Shown one piece after another: positions 35,222-43,345 of a stretch of DNA of 64,000 nucleotides. Origin of the DNA: Caldilinea sp. CFX5 (lineage in GTDB: Bacteria; Chloroflexota; Anaerolineae; Caldilineales; Caldilineaceae). Every line of letters starts with the position of its first letter. The stretch's first letter is position 1. Under the pieces are notes generated by a model. It worked only from the letters and a program-made list of their open reading frames with translations. It was not told the origin of the DNA and did not search any database. The position numbers and the translations under genes are program-made. Location of the stretch: assembly GCA_021405325.1 (NCBI GenBank), contig QWII01000077.1, positions 4,574-68,573 on the forward strand. Direction: 5' to 3'.

Positions 35222-38095
35222 ATGGCATCACCCTCGACCACCACCTTTGGCACGTTGTTACGCCAGTTGCGTCGCCGCGCCCAGATGACGCAAAGCGATC
35301 TCGCCGCCGCGGTCGGCTATAGCGTTTCGTTTATTTCCAGCCTGGAACAGAACACGCGCCGTCCGGATGTCCATAGCGTGTTGCAACACTTTGTACCGGC
35401 GCTGGCCTTACAAGAAGAAACGCACCTGGCAACTCATTTGCTGGAACTGGCTGCCGCGGCGCAAGGGGATTTACCGCCGGCGGACACGCTTACCTTGACC
35501 CATGAACGACGGATTGTCATTACGGCAACGAATCCCGTACCATCAACCAATCTGCCCACGCCGCCTACACCCCTGATTGGCCGTGATCAGACAGTGCAGA
35601 TGCTCTCTGATCGCCTGCTTGGTCATCAAGGACGGCTGTTGACCCTCGTCGGGCCGCCGGGCGTGGGCAAGACGCGGCTGGCAATGGCGGTGGCCGCTCA
35701 CTTACAAGCGTTCCACCCCGATGGCGTCTATTTCGTTCCCCTGGCGCCGGTGAGCGACCCTGATCTGGTAGCATCAGCAATTGCTGCCGCCTTGGGTTTG
35801 CTGGAAACCAATCCGCACTCGCTACAAAGTCGCTTGCTGGCTTTTTTGCGCCACAAAGCGCTCTTGCTGCTCCTTGATAATTTTGAACAGGTGGTGGCTG
35901 CTGCCCCACTAGTGGCGGAGTTGCTCGCTGCGTGTCCACGCCTACGTATGCTGACGACCAGTCGCGAGCGGTTGCACTTGCGCGCTGAACAACGCTTTCT
36001 GGTGCCGCCGCTCGAGATCGCGCCAGCCTGCACCCTCTTTGTTCAGCGCACCCAGGCTGTGGACCCCGATTTCACCCTAACGGCACAAAACCAGGCTGTC
36101 ATTAGCGTGATTTGTCAGGGACTCGACGGTCTGCCTCTAGCGATTGAATTGGCCGCCGCTCAGATGGCGCTCTTTAGCCCACAGACATTGTTGGAGCGCT
36201 TGGCGAGCCAACGTCTCGACTTACTCAACAATGGTCCAGCGGATTTGCCTCCCCGTCACCGTCATCTACGCACTGTCTTCGACCATTCGTGGCAATTGTT
36301 AAATGCCGCCGAGCGGCTGCTTCTGGCGCAATTGGCAGTTTTCCGCGGCGGCTTTACCGTACAGGCTATGGAGGCAGTAACCGGCGCCCCGGCCCCAGTT
36401 TTGTTGGCATTGGTGGTAAAGTCGCTTGTGCGGCGGCAACTCCAGGAACGTTTGGGGGCAGAACGATGTGATCTGCATGAATTGATTCGCCAATATGCCG
36501 CCGACCACCTGACCCAAATGGCTCCCCTGGATGCGCTTACCCGGCAACGGCACAGTCGTTTCTATTGCCGCTTACTGGCCGAACAGGAACCCAAGTTGCA
36601 TGGTGCGGAACAGCAAGCCGCCCTGGCGCTCATTGCGTTGGAGCTTGACAACATCCGCGCTGCTTGGCACTGGGCTGTAGCGCAGCAGCAGATCGAACTA
36701 TTGGGGCCAGCGATGCACAGCCTCGGGTTGTTCTATGAATGGCGCAACCATTATCAAGAGGGGGAAGCGGTCTACAAAAGTACAGTCCAGGCACTGCAAA
36801 CGATGACTCAGTCATCGTCACTGGTGCAACCGGTGCTGGCCGAGGCTTTGGCCTGGCAAGGCGCTTTTACACGAATTGCTGGGCGATTAGCGGAAGTTGG
36901 TGAATTGCTCGAAGCGAGCCTGGCGGCGCTGGCGCAGGTTCCACCTAGCCGCGGAAACATTCAATGCCAACGCGCCTTTACCTTGTTGCAGATGGGGTAT
37001 CTGGCTGAAGTGCAAGTGATGGTGGCGCCCGGCGCCGAGCATTATCAACAAGCGTTGGCGCTTTATCAACTATTGGGAGATGGCTGGGGAGAGGCGAGAG
37101 TACAGCTAGGATTGGGTGAAATGATCTTTCTGACGGGGAATTATGCCCAAGCGCGTCCACACTATGAAGCCAGCCTTGCTCTCTTCCAAGCGGCAGCCGA
37201 TCAACGCGGCCAAGCTTCCGTGTTGGATCGGCTGGGGTGCGTCTTGCGCGATCAAGGCGAATTACAGGCGGCGGAACCGCTGATCATGCAAGCAGTAGCG
37301 ATATATGAGGCTTTGGGGGATCGCGCCAAAATTGCCCGTGGTCAGCATTTGTTGGGCGGATTGGCAATGTATGCCGGCAATTTTCGTGCGGCCTATCCAA
37401 TGATCCGTAAAAGTGTGGATCTGTATGAGGAACTCGGCCTGCCAGGACCGTATCATGCCATTGGTATTATCCACATGGAACAGGGCGAATATGCGGCGGC
37501 GCGCACCACCCTGGAAGCCTATATCGCCCACCAGCGTCGTAGTGGCAACCAAAGCCTGTTAGCCTTTGGCTTACAGATTCTGGCCTGCCTGGCCAACACC
37601 GAGACCCAGTATGGCGAAGCGGAACAACTGGCGACAGAAAGCTTTACCCTTTGTCAACAAACCCAAGAAATCGAACGCGGCATCATTGCTACTGCTCATT
37701 TGGGCTATGCTGCGCGCGGCTTAGGCCGGCCGGCCATGGCCCAACAGTGCTTTCTGACTGTGCTGGAATGGGCAGTTGTCCATCATGGCGCAGTCCCGCT
37801 TTTCTTTGGCCTGGCGGGGATGGCCCTCTTGCTGGCCGATCAAGGGCAAGTGGAACGGGCGGTCGAACTCTATGCTCATTTGGCCGATCTGCCGATGGTC
37901 GTCACTTCGCAATCGCGTTGGGACTTGGTCGGCAAACCAATTGCTGCTTGTGCTGCCGCGTTACCGCCGGCAGTGGCGGATGCCGCCCATGCCCGGGGCA
38001 AAGCCGGCGATTTATGGGCGACCGCCGCTGCCTTGTTGTTGGAATTCAATGGACAGCCGGCGCCACTCACCTCGCCATCGGCCTGTGCCGCATGA
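35222..38095 (+). CDS. XRE-NB-ARC-TPR (STAND) transcription regulator 1
   Basis: 957 residues. Residues about 5-62 are an XRE-type HTH (LLRQLRRRAQMTQSDLAAAV; FISSLEQNTRRPD). An NB-ARC ATPase follows with Walker A GPPGVGKTR (about 143-151), Walker B LLLLLDNFEQ (about 215), a TSRERLHL sensor and the LPLAIELAA box (about 303). TPRs fill about 470-930. STAND proteins switch between ADP- and ATP-bound forms on binding a ligand. The gene is divergent from the Sco-like gene across a shared TTACACAA box, so it may regulate both itself and the copper cluster. Its ligand is unknown. Confidence 0.9.
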   Translation: MASPSTTTFGTLLRQLRRRAQMTQSDLAAAVGYSVSFISSLEQNTRRPDVHSVLQHFVPALALQEETHLATHLLELAAAAQGDLPPADTLTLTHERRIVITATNPVPSTNLPTPPTPLIGRDQTVQMLSDRLLGHQGRLLTLVGPPGVGKTRLAMAVAAHLQAFHPDGVYFVPLAPVSDPDLVASAIAAALGLLETNPHSLQSRLLAFLRHKALLLLLDNFEQVVAAAPLVAELLAACPRLRMLTTSRERLHLRAEQRFLVPPLEIAPACTLFVQRTQAVDPDFTLTAQNQAVISVICQGLDGLPLAIELAAAQMALFSPQTLLERLASQRLDLLNNGPADLPPRHRHLRTVFDHSWQLLNAAERLLLAQLAVFRGGFTVQAMEAVTGAPAPVLLALVVKSLVRRQLQERLGAERCDLHELIRQYAADHLTQMAPLDALTRQRHSRFYCRLLAEQEPKLHGAEQQAALALIALELDNIRAAWHWAVAQQQIELLGPAMHSLGLFYEWRNHYQEGEAVYKSTVQALQTMTQSSSLVQPVLAEALAWQGAFTRIAGRLAEVGELLEASLAALAQVPPSRGNIQCQRAFTLLQMGYLAEVQVMVAPGAEHYQQALALYQLLGDGWGEARVQLGLGEMIFLTGNYAQARPHYEASLALFQAAADQRGQASVLDRLGCVLRDQGELQAAEPLIMQAVAIYEALGDRAKIARGQHLLGGLAMYAGNFRAAYPMIRKSVDLYEELGLPGPYHAIGIIHMEQGEYAAARTTLEAYIAHQRRSGNQSLLAFGLQILACLANTETQYGEAEQLATESFTLCQQTQEIERGIIATAHLGYAARGLGRPAMAQQCFLTVLEWAVVHHGAVPLFFGLAGMALLLADQGQVERAVELYAHLADLPMVVTSQSRWDLVGKPIAACAAALPPAVADAAHARGKAGDLWATAAALLLEFNGQPAPLTSPSACAA

Positions 38096-38111
38096 CCGTC
38101 CCCCACTGAAA

Positions 38112-38147
38112 AGAGCGCTCCTTCCACCACAATCGGCAGAGCGCTCT
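38112..38147. terminator. hairpin between convergent XRE-STAND 1 and tam-like genes
   Basis: AGAGCGCT and AGCGCTCT arms separated by 20 nt, followed by ATTT. It lies 17 bp after the plus-strand stop codon. Confidence 0.45.
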
Positions 38148-38219
38148 ATTTCCAGCCACCCTCACCGATGCCAAGGGGCATGTTACAAAGCCTGCCCGCT
38201 GGTAGCTGCCTCGCTACAG

Positions 38220-39041
38220 TCATGCGCGGCTTGCCACGATAAACAGCCGGCGAAAGGGGTAGAGGGTTTGACCGTTGGCTCTGGTCGGGTAGGCGATGCG
38301 CAGACGGCGGGCATATTCGGTGAGGTAGCGCGCCCGCTCTTGATCACCGAGCGCGTTCAGAATTGGGCGTAACCCGGTGCCTTTGACCCATTCAAGCACG
38401 GGGTCATCACCGGTAAGAATCTGTAAATATTCGGTTTCCCAAATGTCAACGCTTGCGCTGTCTTCCTCCAACAGATCATAGTAGACCGCTGCGTCCTCGA
38501 CCCATTTGCGCGCCACCCCTTGCCTGAGTTCTTCTGTCCCAAGCGCGCTGCCATCCACCCCGCCATCCGCTAAGGTTTCGCGCATAAGCTGGTGTGATGG
38601 CGCGCCCCAACTAAGCGGCATTTGCACCGCCAGCACACCACCCGGTTGCAACAAGCGGAGCAGGCGCGGGAAGAGTTCCTGATGGCCGTCCACCCATTGC
38701 AGCGTGGCGTTGGAATAGATCAGATCGGGCGCTTCGTCCGGCGTCCATGTTTGAATATCCGCCTCAATCCACTGAACCGTGCTGGTTTCGGCGCCGGCTT
38801 TGGCCAGCATCTCCGGCGAATTATCGAGACCGTAGACTTTTGCCGCCGGCCACTGCTCGGCAAGCAGGCGGGTGATCTGCCCCGTCCCACAGCCCAAGTC
38901 GTAGATCACCTGCGGCGATGCGAGCGGGATGCGGTCGAGCAGTTCCAGCGCCGGTCGCAACCGGTGGTCGGCAAACTTGAGGTATTGATTCGGATCCCAG
39001 CGTGTCCCGGCCAGCCGCCCTTGATGCGTTTGCGATGCCAT
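38220..39041 (-). CDS. tam: trans-aconitate 2-methyltransferase-like SAM methyltransferase
   Basis: 273 residues, class I methyltransferase. The opening segment TRWDPNQYLKFADHRLRPA is the hallmark of the Tam family. The SAM motif DLGCGTGQ is near residue 48, and acidic D in GLDNSPEM binds the ribose. YSNATLQWV is the family motif IV region. Tam detoxifies trans-aconitate; I infer the activity from family resemblance. It is the last gene of a minus-strand run that begins at the DUF1572 gene, with 119 bp to the next upstream gene, so co-transcription is uncertain. Confidence 0.85.
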   Translation of the reverse strand: MASQTHQGRLAGTRWDPNQYLKFADHRLRPALELLDRIPLASPQVIYDLGCGTGQITRLLAEQWPAAKVYGLDNSPEMLAKAGAETSTVQWIEADIQTWTPDEAPDLIYSNATLQWVDGHQELFPRLLRLLQPGGVLAVQMPLSWGAPSHQLMRETLADGGVDGSALGTEELRQGVARKWVEDAAVYYDLLEEDSASVDIWETEYLQILTGDDPVLEWVKGTGLRPILNALGDQERARYLTEYARRLRIAYPTRANGQTLYPFRRLFIVASRA

Positions 39042-39160
39042 CTTTCTTCCTTCCGCTTCTTGGTTAATAGGAAACTGAGAGGGGTCAGCCCCATTATACC
39101 AGAGATCCGCGGAGCGCGTTGATCAAGTCTGCTACGATTCAACCTATGGCAATGGTCATT

Positions 39161-39982
39161 TCATCCACTGCCCTCGGCGTTGGGGTCGAGCGGTTTGCCG
39201 TAGACTACCCTGGCACTGATCCACTGCTCCACTTCCCCCGCCGGACAGTATTTCTCGATCACTTGGCGGATTTTCTGATCAAATTCCGCCGCCCTGGCTT
39301 CGCCCATGCGCTCACGCGAAAAGCCATTGGTGGCATGGAAGGCCGTGATCCAGTCGTCCACGGGCTGACGAAAATGCACCGGCTGGGCCTCGCGCACCCC
39401 AGCCTGGCGAAAGAGACCATGCCTCTCTAGTTCCTGGGCAACCGTGATCATACTATAGGGTTGAAAATCACGGTTCATGGCGTACTCAGCGATAATCGGT
39501 GTGATCGCTGCATCCCAGGCGCTGGACAAGCCGGGATTTTCCACCAGCGCCAGGTAACCGTTGGGGCTGAGAACCCGGGCCAGGCGCGGCAACGTCACGG
39601 CCCACGGCATCCAGTGCAGACTGACCGCTGCGACGATCAGGGCATAGGGTGGTTGCAACGCGACTGCTTCAATCCCCCCTGTGATCCAGTTGAGCTTGGG
39701 ATCAGCGCCATAGGGCATTTGTTTGCCGGCTTCGATCATCGCCGCCGAAATGTCCACGGCATCGATGTGATCGGCATAAGCGAGCAACCCGGCGGTCATC
39801 TGGCCCGTGCCACAACCGGCGTCGAGCAGGCGGCAGGGGGCGGCTGTCTTGTCGATCAGCGCCGCCAAGATTTCAAAGGTTTCGGCGGGATAGGGCGCCC
39901 GCTGCGGGTAGGCCGCCACCACGCTGGCATCCTGGAAAATGCTGGCATATTCGTAGCTGAATTGTTTGGGTTGCTGGAGCAT
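39161..39982 (-). CDS. class I SAM-dependent methyltransferase
   Basis: 273 residues, ATG at 39982 with GAGGAG 6 bp upstream. SAM motif DAGCGTGQM near residue 54, D in AVDISAAM, and motif LHWMPWAVTLP near 125. It resembles the Tam/UbiE-like group; the substrate is not predictable. The gene follows the kinase gene by 46 bp and probably belongs to the same operon. Confidence 0.85.
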   Translation of the reverse strand: MLQQPKQFSYEYASIFQDASVVAAYPQRAPYPAETFEILAALIDKTAAPCRLLDAGCGTGQMTAGLLAYADHIDAVDISAAMIEAGKQMPYGADPKLNWITGGIEAVALQPPYALIVAAVSLHWMPWAVTLPRLARVLSPNGYLALVENPGLSSAWDAAITPIIAEYAMNRDFQPYSMITVAQELERHGLFRQAGVREAQPVHFRQPVDDWITAFHATNGFSRERMGEARAAEFDQKIRQVIEKYCPAGEVEQWISARVVYGKPLDPNAEGSG

Positions 39983-40028
39983 GAGATCTCCTCTCAAGGC
40001 GCGACAGAAGCTGCTTCGCCATATAGGA

Positions 40029-41381
40029 CTACACGGTTTCTAAAATCTTGCCAAACCAAAAAGGCATCGCCCAGGCCAGCATGGGGTGGTTGCCCCCGCT
40101 CTCGGCATGGTGCGCGATATAGCGGTAGCTGACGGCCTGATGGAGGGCGCACAGCGGGTAAGCCAGTTGCCACAATTCCAGCAGCCGTTCCATGGGTTCA
40201 TAGGGCGTCCACCGGGCCAAGTAAGTATCGCGTAGACGAGATTGCAGGGCCGGCTCTTTTTCGTGCAAGATGGCGATCATATCCAGGAAGGGATGCGCGA
40301 TACAGGCATCGGACCAATCAAAAAAGACAAAATGCTCACCCGCATGATCAGTGCGGCGGGCAATGTTGCTCATGTGCAGATCGCCATGCACCAGGGTCGC
40401 CGGCACGTTGTACGTCGCCATTTGCCGACACAGTTCGACCAGACGGGGCGCCGCCGCCAGTAAACGCTGCTGTTGCGCCGGTTCGATCATGCCCATCATC
40501 AGCGAGTCGTTGAGCAAGGGCGCAATCTCTGCCGCCAGGTTGGGCAAGCGGCGGTCAATGCAGCCGTGGGCAAGTAATTCGTCGACCTGGCTGGCGCTGG
40601 CAATTTGTAATTGGGCATAAGCGATCAAGGCCGCTTCCCGCATTTCCACCGGCGCACCCCACCCGATCTCGGGGCCAAAATCAGCCAGCAAGCTCCAATC
40701 GCGCGCTGCATCAATCGCCAGTGGCTGGGGCATGACCGCTGGGAACACCTTTGCCAGGTGTTGGGTGAGGAAGGCTTCGTTGACCATCAGCGGCGAGCCA
40801 TTGGTGGCTTTGAAGTAGACCCACCCCTGCGCCGTGGGGACGCGCAAGATCGCCGAAAGAAACCACTGCTTGACTTGCTCAACCGGCCCGGTCGCCGGGT
40901 TGCCTAGCGCGGTCAATTGTTGCTGGATCCAGGCCGCGGTCGGCTGAAACCAACCCGGTTGTTCCCAGCGGGCGCGTTGGGCCGGGATGATGCCGCTTTC
41001 CATTTCTTGGCAATAGCGCGCGACCACCTGCCGCTGTTCAGGATGCGCCAAGACAACCTGGTCGAGCGCCGCCTGGTCGAGCCAACATAGGTTGTCGCCC
41101 TTTGTCCAGTGCGCACTCCCATTCTCCAGGAGATAGAGATGAAAGCTCAGGTGGCGGGCTTTATCTTCATGCTCGGCAAGGCGACGCACAACGGTGGTTG
41201 CCAGGCCATATTGTTGTTGCATGGCGGCGTTGATCCGCCCGATAGGGCCATCCCACACCTGATCAAGGGGCGCGTTGGGTAAATGCCACTGCTCCCCAAT
41301 CTGTTGCACCAGCAGTTGCCGCTGTGTTGGATGGGGGATGAGTAGATCGACGACGCTCCGCCACTGGGGTTCACTACTCAA
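40029..41381 (-). CDS. NUDIX-like plus aminoglycoside-phosphotransferase-fold fusion
   Basis: 450 residues with a TTG start at 41381 preceded by GAGGAG at 7 bp. The first ~130 residues resemble a NUDIX domain (LLIPHPTQRQLLVQQ) but lack a recognisable NUDIX box, so this half is probably not catalytic. Residues about 190-440 are an APH-type kinase: the catalytic LVHGDLHMSNI is near 328 and the metal-binding FFDWSDACIAHP near 358. The likely role is small-molecule phosphorylation. The gene starts 12 bp after the glycosyltransferase stop. Confidence 0.75.
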   Translation of the reverse strand: MSSEPQWRSVVDLLIPHPTQRQLLVQQIGEQWHLPNAPLDQVWDGPIGRINAAMQQQYGLATTVVRRLAEHEDKARHLSFHLYLLENGSAHWTKGDNLCWLDQAALDQVVLAHPEQRQVVARYCQEMESGIIPAQRARWEQPGWFQPTAAWIQQQLTALGNPATGPVEQVKQWFLSAILRVPTAQGWVYFKATNGSPLMVNEAFLTQHLAKVFPAVMPQPLAIDAARDWSLLADFGPEIGWGAPVEMREAALIAYAQLQIASASQVDELLAHGCIDRRLPNLAAEIAPLLNDSLMMGMIEPAQQQRLLAAAPRLVELCRQMATYNVPATLVHGDLHMSNIARRTDHAGEHFVFFDWSDACIAHPFLDMIAILHEKEPALQSRLRDTYLARWTPYEPMERLLELWQLAYPLCALHQAVSYRYIAHHAESGGNHPMLAWAMPFWFGKILETV

Positions 41382-41393
41382 GATGGTACTCCT

Positions 41394-42536
41394 CTATTGC
41401 TTGATTTTACGGTTAGTCGCAATGATCTCGCTTGCCCGCCCCACCCCATCTTCTGCGCTGATCTTTGCACCTAAGTCAGCGGCACGGGCGCGCAGGGTAG
41501 CATCCGTCACCGCGCATTGCATGGCGGCGGCCAATTGCTCGGCTGTAAGCCGGTTGATGCCGGGCAGACGTACCCCCACCCCTAGCTTTTCCACCTGTTC
41601 GGCCCAGGCAACCTGGTCATTGGGCGCAAAGGGAGTAATGAGATTTGGCACACCGGCTCGTAACCCGGCGCCAGTAGTGCCAGCGCCGCCATGATGCACG
41701 ACAGCGGCCATACGCGGGAAGAGCCAGTCGTGGGGAATATTCTCGACAAAAAAGAGGTCAGGCGCCGGCGATTGCTGAACCATGCCACCCCAACCGCTCA
41801 ACAACACCCCCCGCTGGCCGCTCAACGCCAGGGCGCGCCGTGCCAGTTGGGTCTGGCGCGCCGGATCGCCGTGTCCCATGCTGCCAAAGCCGATATAGAT
41901 CGGTGGTGGGCCGCTTGCCAGGAAGCGCAGCAGATCCGTAGGTGGTTGCCAGTCGGGCGGCGCCGCCAAAAACCAATACCCAGTGACATGTTGATCCGTG
42001 TCCCAATCACTGGGTTTTGGCAGCACATGAGGACTGTAGCCATACAGCCAGGGTACACCCAGGCGGCGGCTCTCGGCAAAGAAGTCGGCATAGGAGCGTA
42101 ATGTCGGCAAGCCAAGCTGCTGACGCAAGGGATTGGTCAAACGGGCGCCCATCCCCTGCCAGATCACAAATTGCATGAGCCGATGGGTGAAGATGTTATA
42201 GCCCCCACCCATCGCAAAACGTAGCGCGCCCAAAAAGAAGGAGGGGAAACGACGGGTTGACGCCAGCGGCAAGGGCGAAGCCATGATTGCCGGAATGCCA
42301 TAGAGCTGGGCAGCTTCCAACGCGGCGCATCCGGTCGGGCTTTGGATGATCAAGTCGGCATCCTGCGCCGCCGGCCAGACATCGTCGGCCATTTCCCGGC
42401 CTTGACCCAGCACGGTGCGCAATAACTGAACCTGGCGCAGCAGATTTTTGCTGCCTAGAATTGCCTGGACCTCCGGCTGCTGCATCATCTCTTGGATGCT
42501 CAGGCGGAGCGGGTGCGTCTTGATCAGGATTTTCAT
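41394..42536 (-). CDS. GT1-type glycosyltransferase lacking most of its N-terminal domain
   Basis: 380 residues read from the ATG at 42536. The C-terminal nucleotide-sugar domain is intact: IYIGFGSMGHGD, then FFVENIPHDWLFPRMAAVVHHGGAGTTGAGL, here cited by its core HHGGAGT, and PFAPNDQVAWA, as in sterol/UDP-glucosyltransferases. The N-terminal Rossmann half, normally opening with a GTRGDVQP-like segment, is missing; MKILIKTHP runs straight into a mid-domain helix. No ribosome site is seen. It may be inactive, or translated by coupling to the DUF1572 gene ending 20 bp upstream. Confidence 0.65.
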   Translation of the reverse strand: MKILIKTHPLRLSIQEMMQQPEVQAILGSKNLLRQVQLLRTVLGQGREMADDVWPAAQDADLIIQSPTGCAALEAAQLYGIPAIMASPLPLASTRRFPSFFLGALRFAMGGGYNIFTHRLMQFVIWQGMGARLTNPLRQQLGLPTLRSYADFFAESRRLGVPWLYGYSPHVLPKPSDWDTDQHVTGYWFLAAPPDWQPPTDLLRFLASGPPPIYIGFGSMGHGDPARQTQLARRALALSGQRGVLLSGWGGMVQQSPAPDLFFVENIPHDWLFPRMAAVVHHGGAGTTGAGLRAGVPNLITPFAPNDQVAWAEQVEKLGVGVRLPGINRLTAEQLAAAMQCAVTDATLRARAADLGAKISAEDGVGRASEIIATNRKIKQ

Positions 42537-42555
42537 AAACGCCGGCGGCCCCAAC

Positions 42556-43032
42556 CTATTTCTGCAACACCGTCGCCAACAGATCGATCTGCCCAATATG
42601 ATGGGTAGCATGGAGCAGGTTGCGCAGGATGGCTTTGACCACGCTGTGCGCCTCGCCCCGGATGTAGATGGTTTTGGCAAAGTCCTCGGCAGTCAGCGCG
42701 TCGAGGGTGGCGAAGAGGCGGCGCCAGCCTTCCTCCCACCGCGCCATGATCTGCGCACGATTGTCGCTCTCTTCGTGCAAAAACTCGCGTGGGCGCTGGC
42801 GGTCGGCTTTCTCGCCATCGCTGGTCAAAAAGTCTGTCCAGCGCGAGATAAAATTGCCGCTCAGATGCTTGACCAAAATGGCAATGCTATTGGTGTGATC
42901 GTCCCCGCCTTCTTGCCAGCGGGCAAAGAACATCGCATCATCCACGCGACCGAACGCCGCCTCCGCCATCTGCTTCTGTTCCTGGTACTGGGCAATCACC
43001 TCGGCTTTGAATTCCATCCATGCACTGTTCAT
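42556..43032 (-). CDS. DUF1572 / DinB-superfamily protein
   Basis: 158-residue four-helix-bundle protein. Diagnostic parts are NSIAILVKHLSGNFISRWTD at about 46-65, REFLHEE, and the C-terminal HATHHIGQI. Histidines in KHLSGN and HATHH are the likely metal ligands. Members often act as thiol-dependent transferases or stress proteins; the substrate is unknown. Its promoter region carries the TTACACAA box and faces XRE-STAND gene 2, and it heads an operon with the glycosyltransferase and kinase genes. Confidence 0.85.
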   Translation of the reverse strand: MNSAWMEFKAEVIAQYQEQKQMAEAAFGRVDDAMFFARWQEGGDDHTNSIAILVKHLSGNFISRWTDFLTSDGEKADRQRPREFLHEESDNRAQIMARWEEGWRRLFATLDALTAEDFAKTIYIRGEAHSVVKAILRNLLHATHHIGQIDLLATVLQK

Positions 43033-43156
43033 TATGCCTCCTTCGGCGGAATCGTTACAGGTTCGTTACAGGTTACGGGATGAACTATAATCGACACCCT
43101 GCCAAAGCGCCAAAGTTGCCTTCGATCCCAACCGGAATCCTATGACTCATGGGGAC

Positions 43157-43210
43157 AGTCTACCGTGTGGGCCGGCCCAAGCAAAGCGCTTTTTCCACAA
43201 AATTACACAA
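43157..43210 (-). promoter_or_regulatory. box-dependent promoter of the DUF1572 operon
   Basis: Box TTCCACAA-AA-TTACACAA (43193-43210; first half degenerate), 7 bp, -35 TTTGCT (43180-43185), 17 bp, -10 TAGACT (43157-43162) on the minus strand. The geometry is identical to the other copies. Confidence 0.7.
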
Positions 43211-43217
43211 AATTCGA

Positions 43218-43246
43218 TTGCGTTCGCCGGAACCCTATGGTACAAT
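43218..43246 (+). promoter_or_regulatory. promoter of XRE-STAND gene 2
   Basis: TTGCGT (43218-43223), 17 bp, TACAAT (43241-43246), starting 7 bp after the box. This mirrors the arrangement at XRE-STAND gene 1. Confidence 0.7.
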
Positions 43247-43345
43247 CGCGTCAGGTTACGCTGTTCCGGGCGTAGCGATTGCTTGTGGCCGCTTTCTCGC
43301 TCATCGTTCGCTTGCTAACCCTATTCCGTAGAAAGGTCACCCTCC

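Noticed and set aside
40029..41381. Aminoglycoside resistance gene
   Set aside because: The APH fold is shared by many small-molecule kinases, and the NUDIX-like fusion and operon context give no support for antibiotic resistance.
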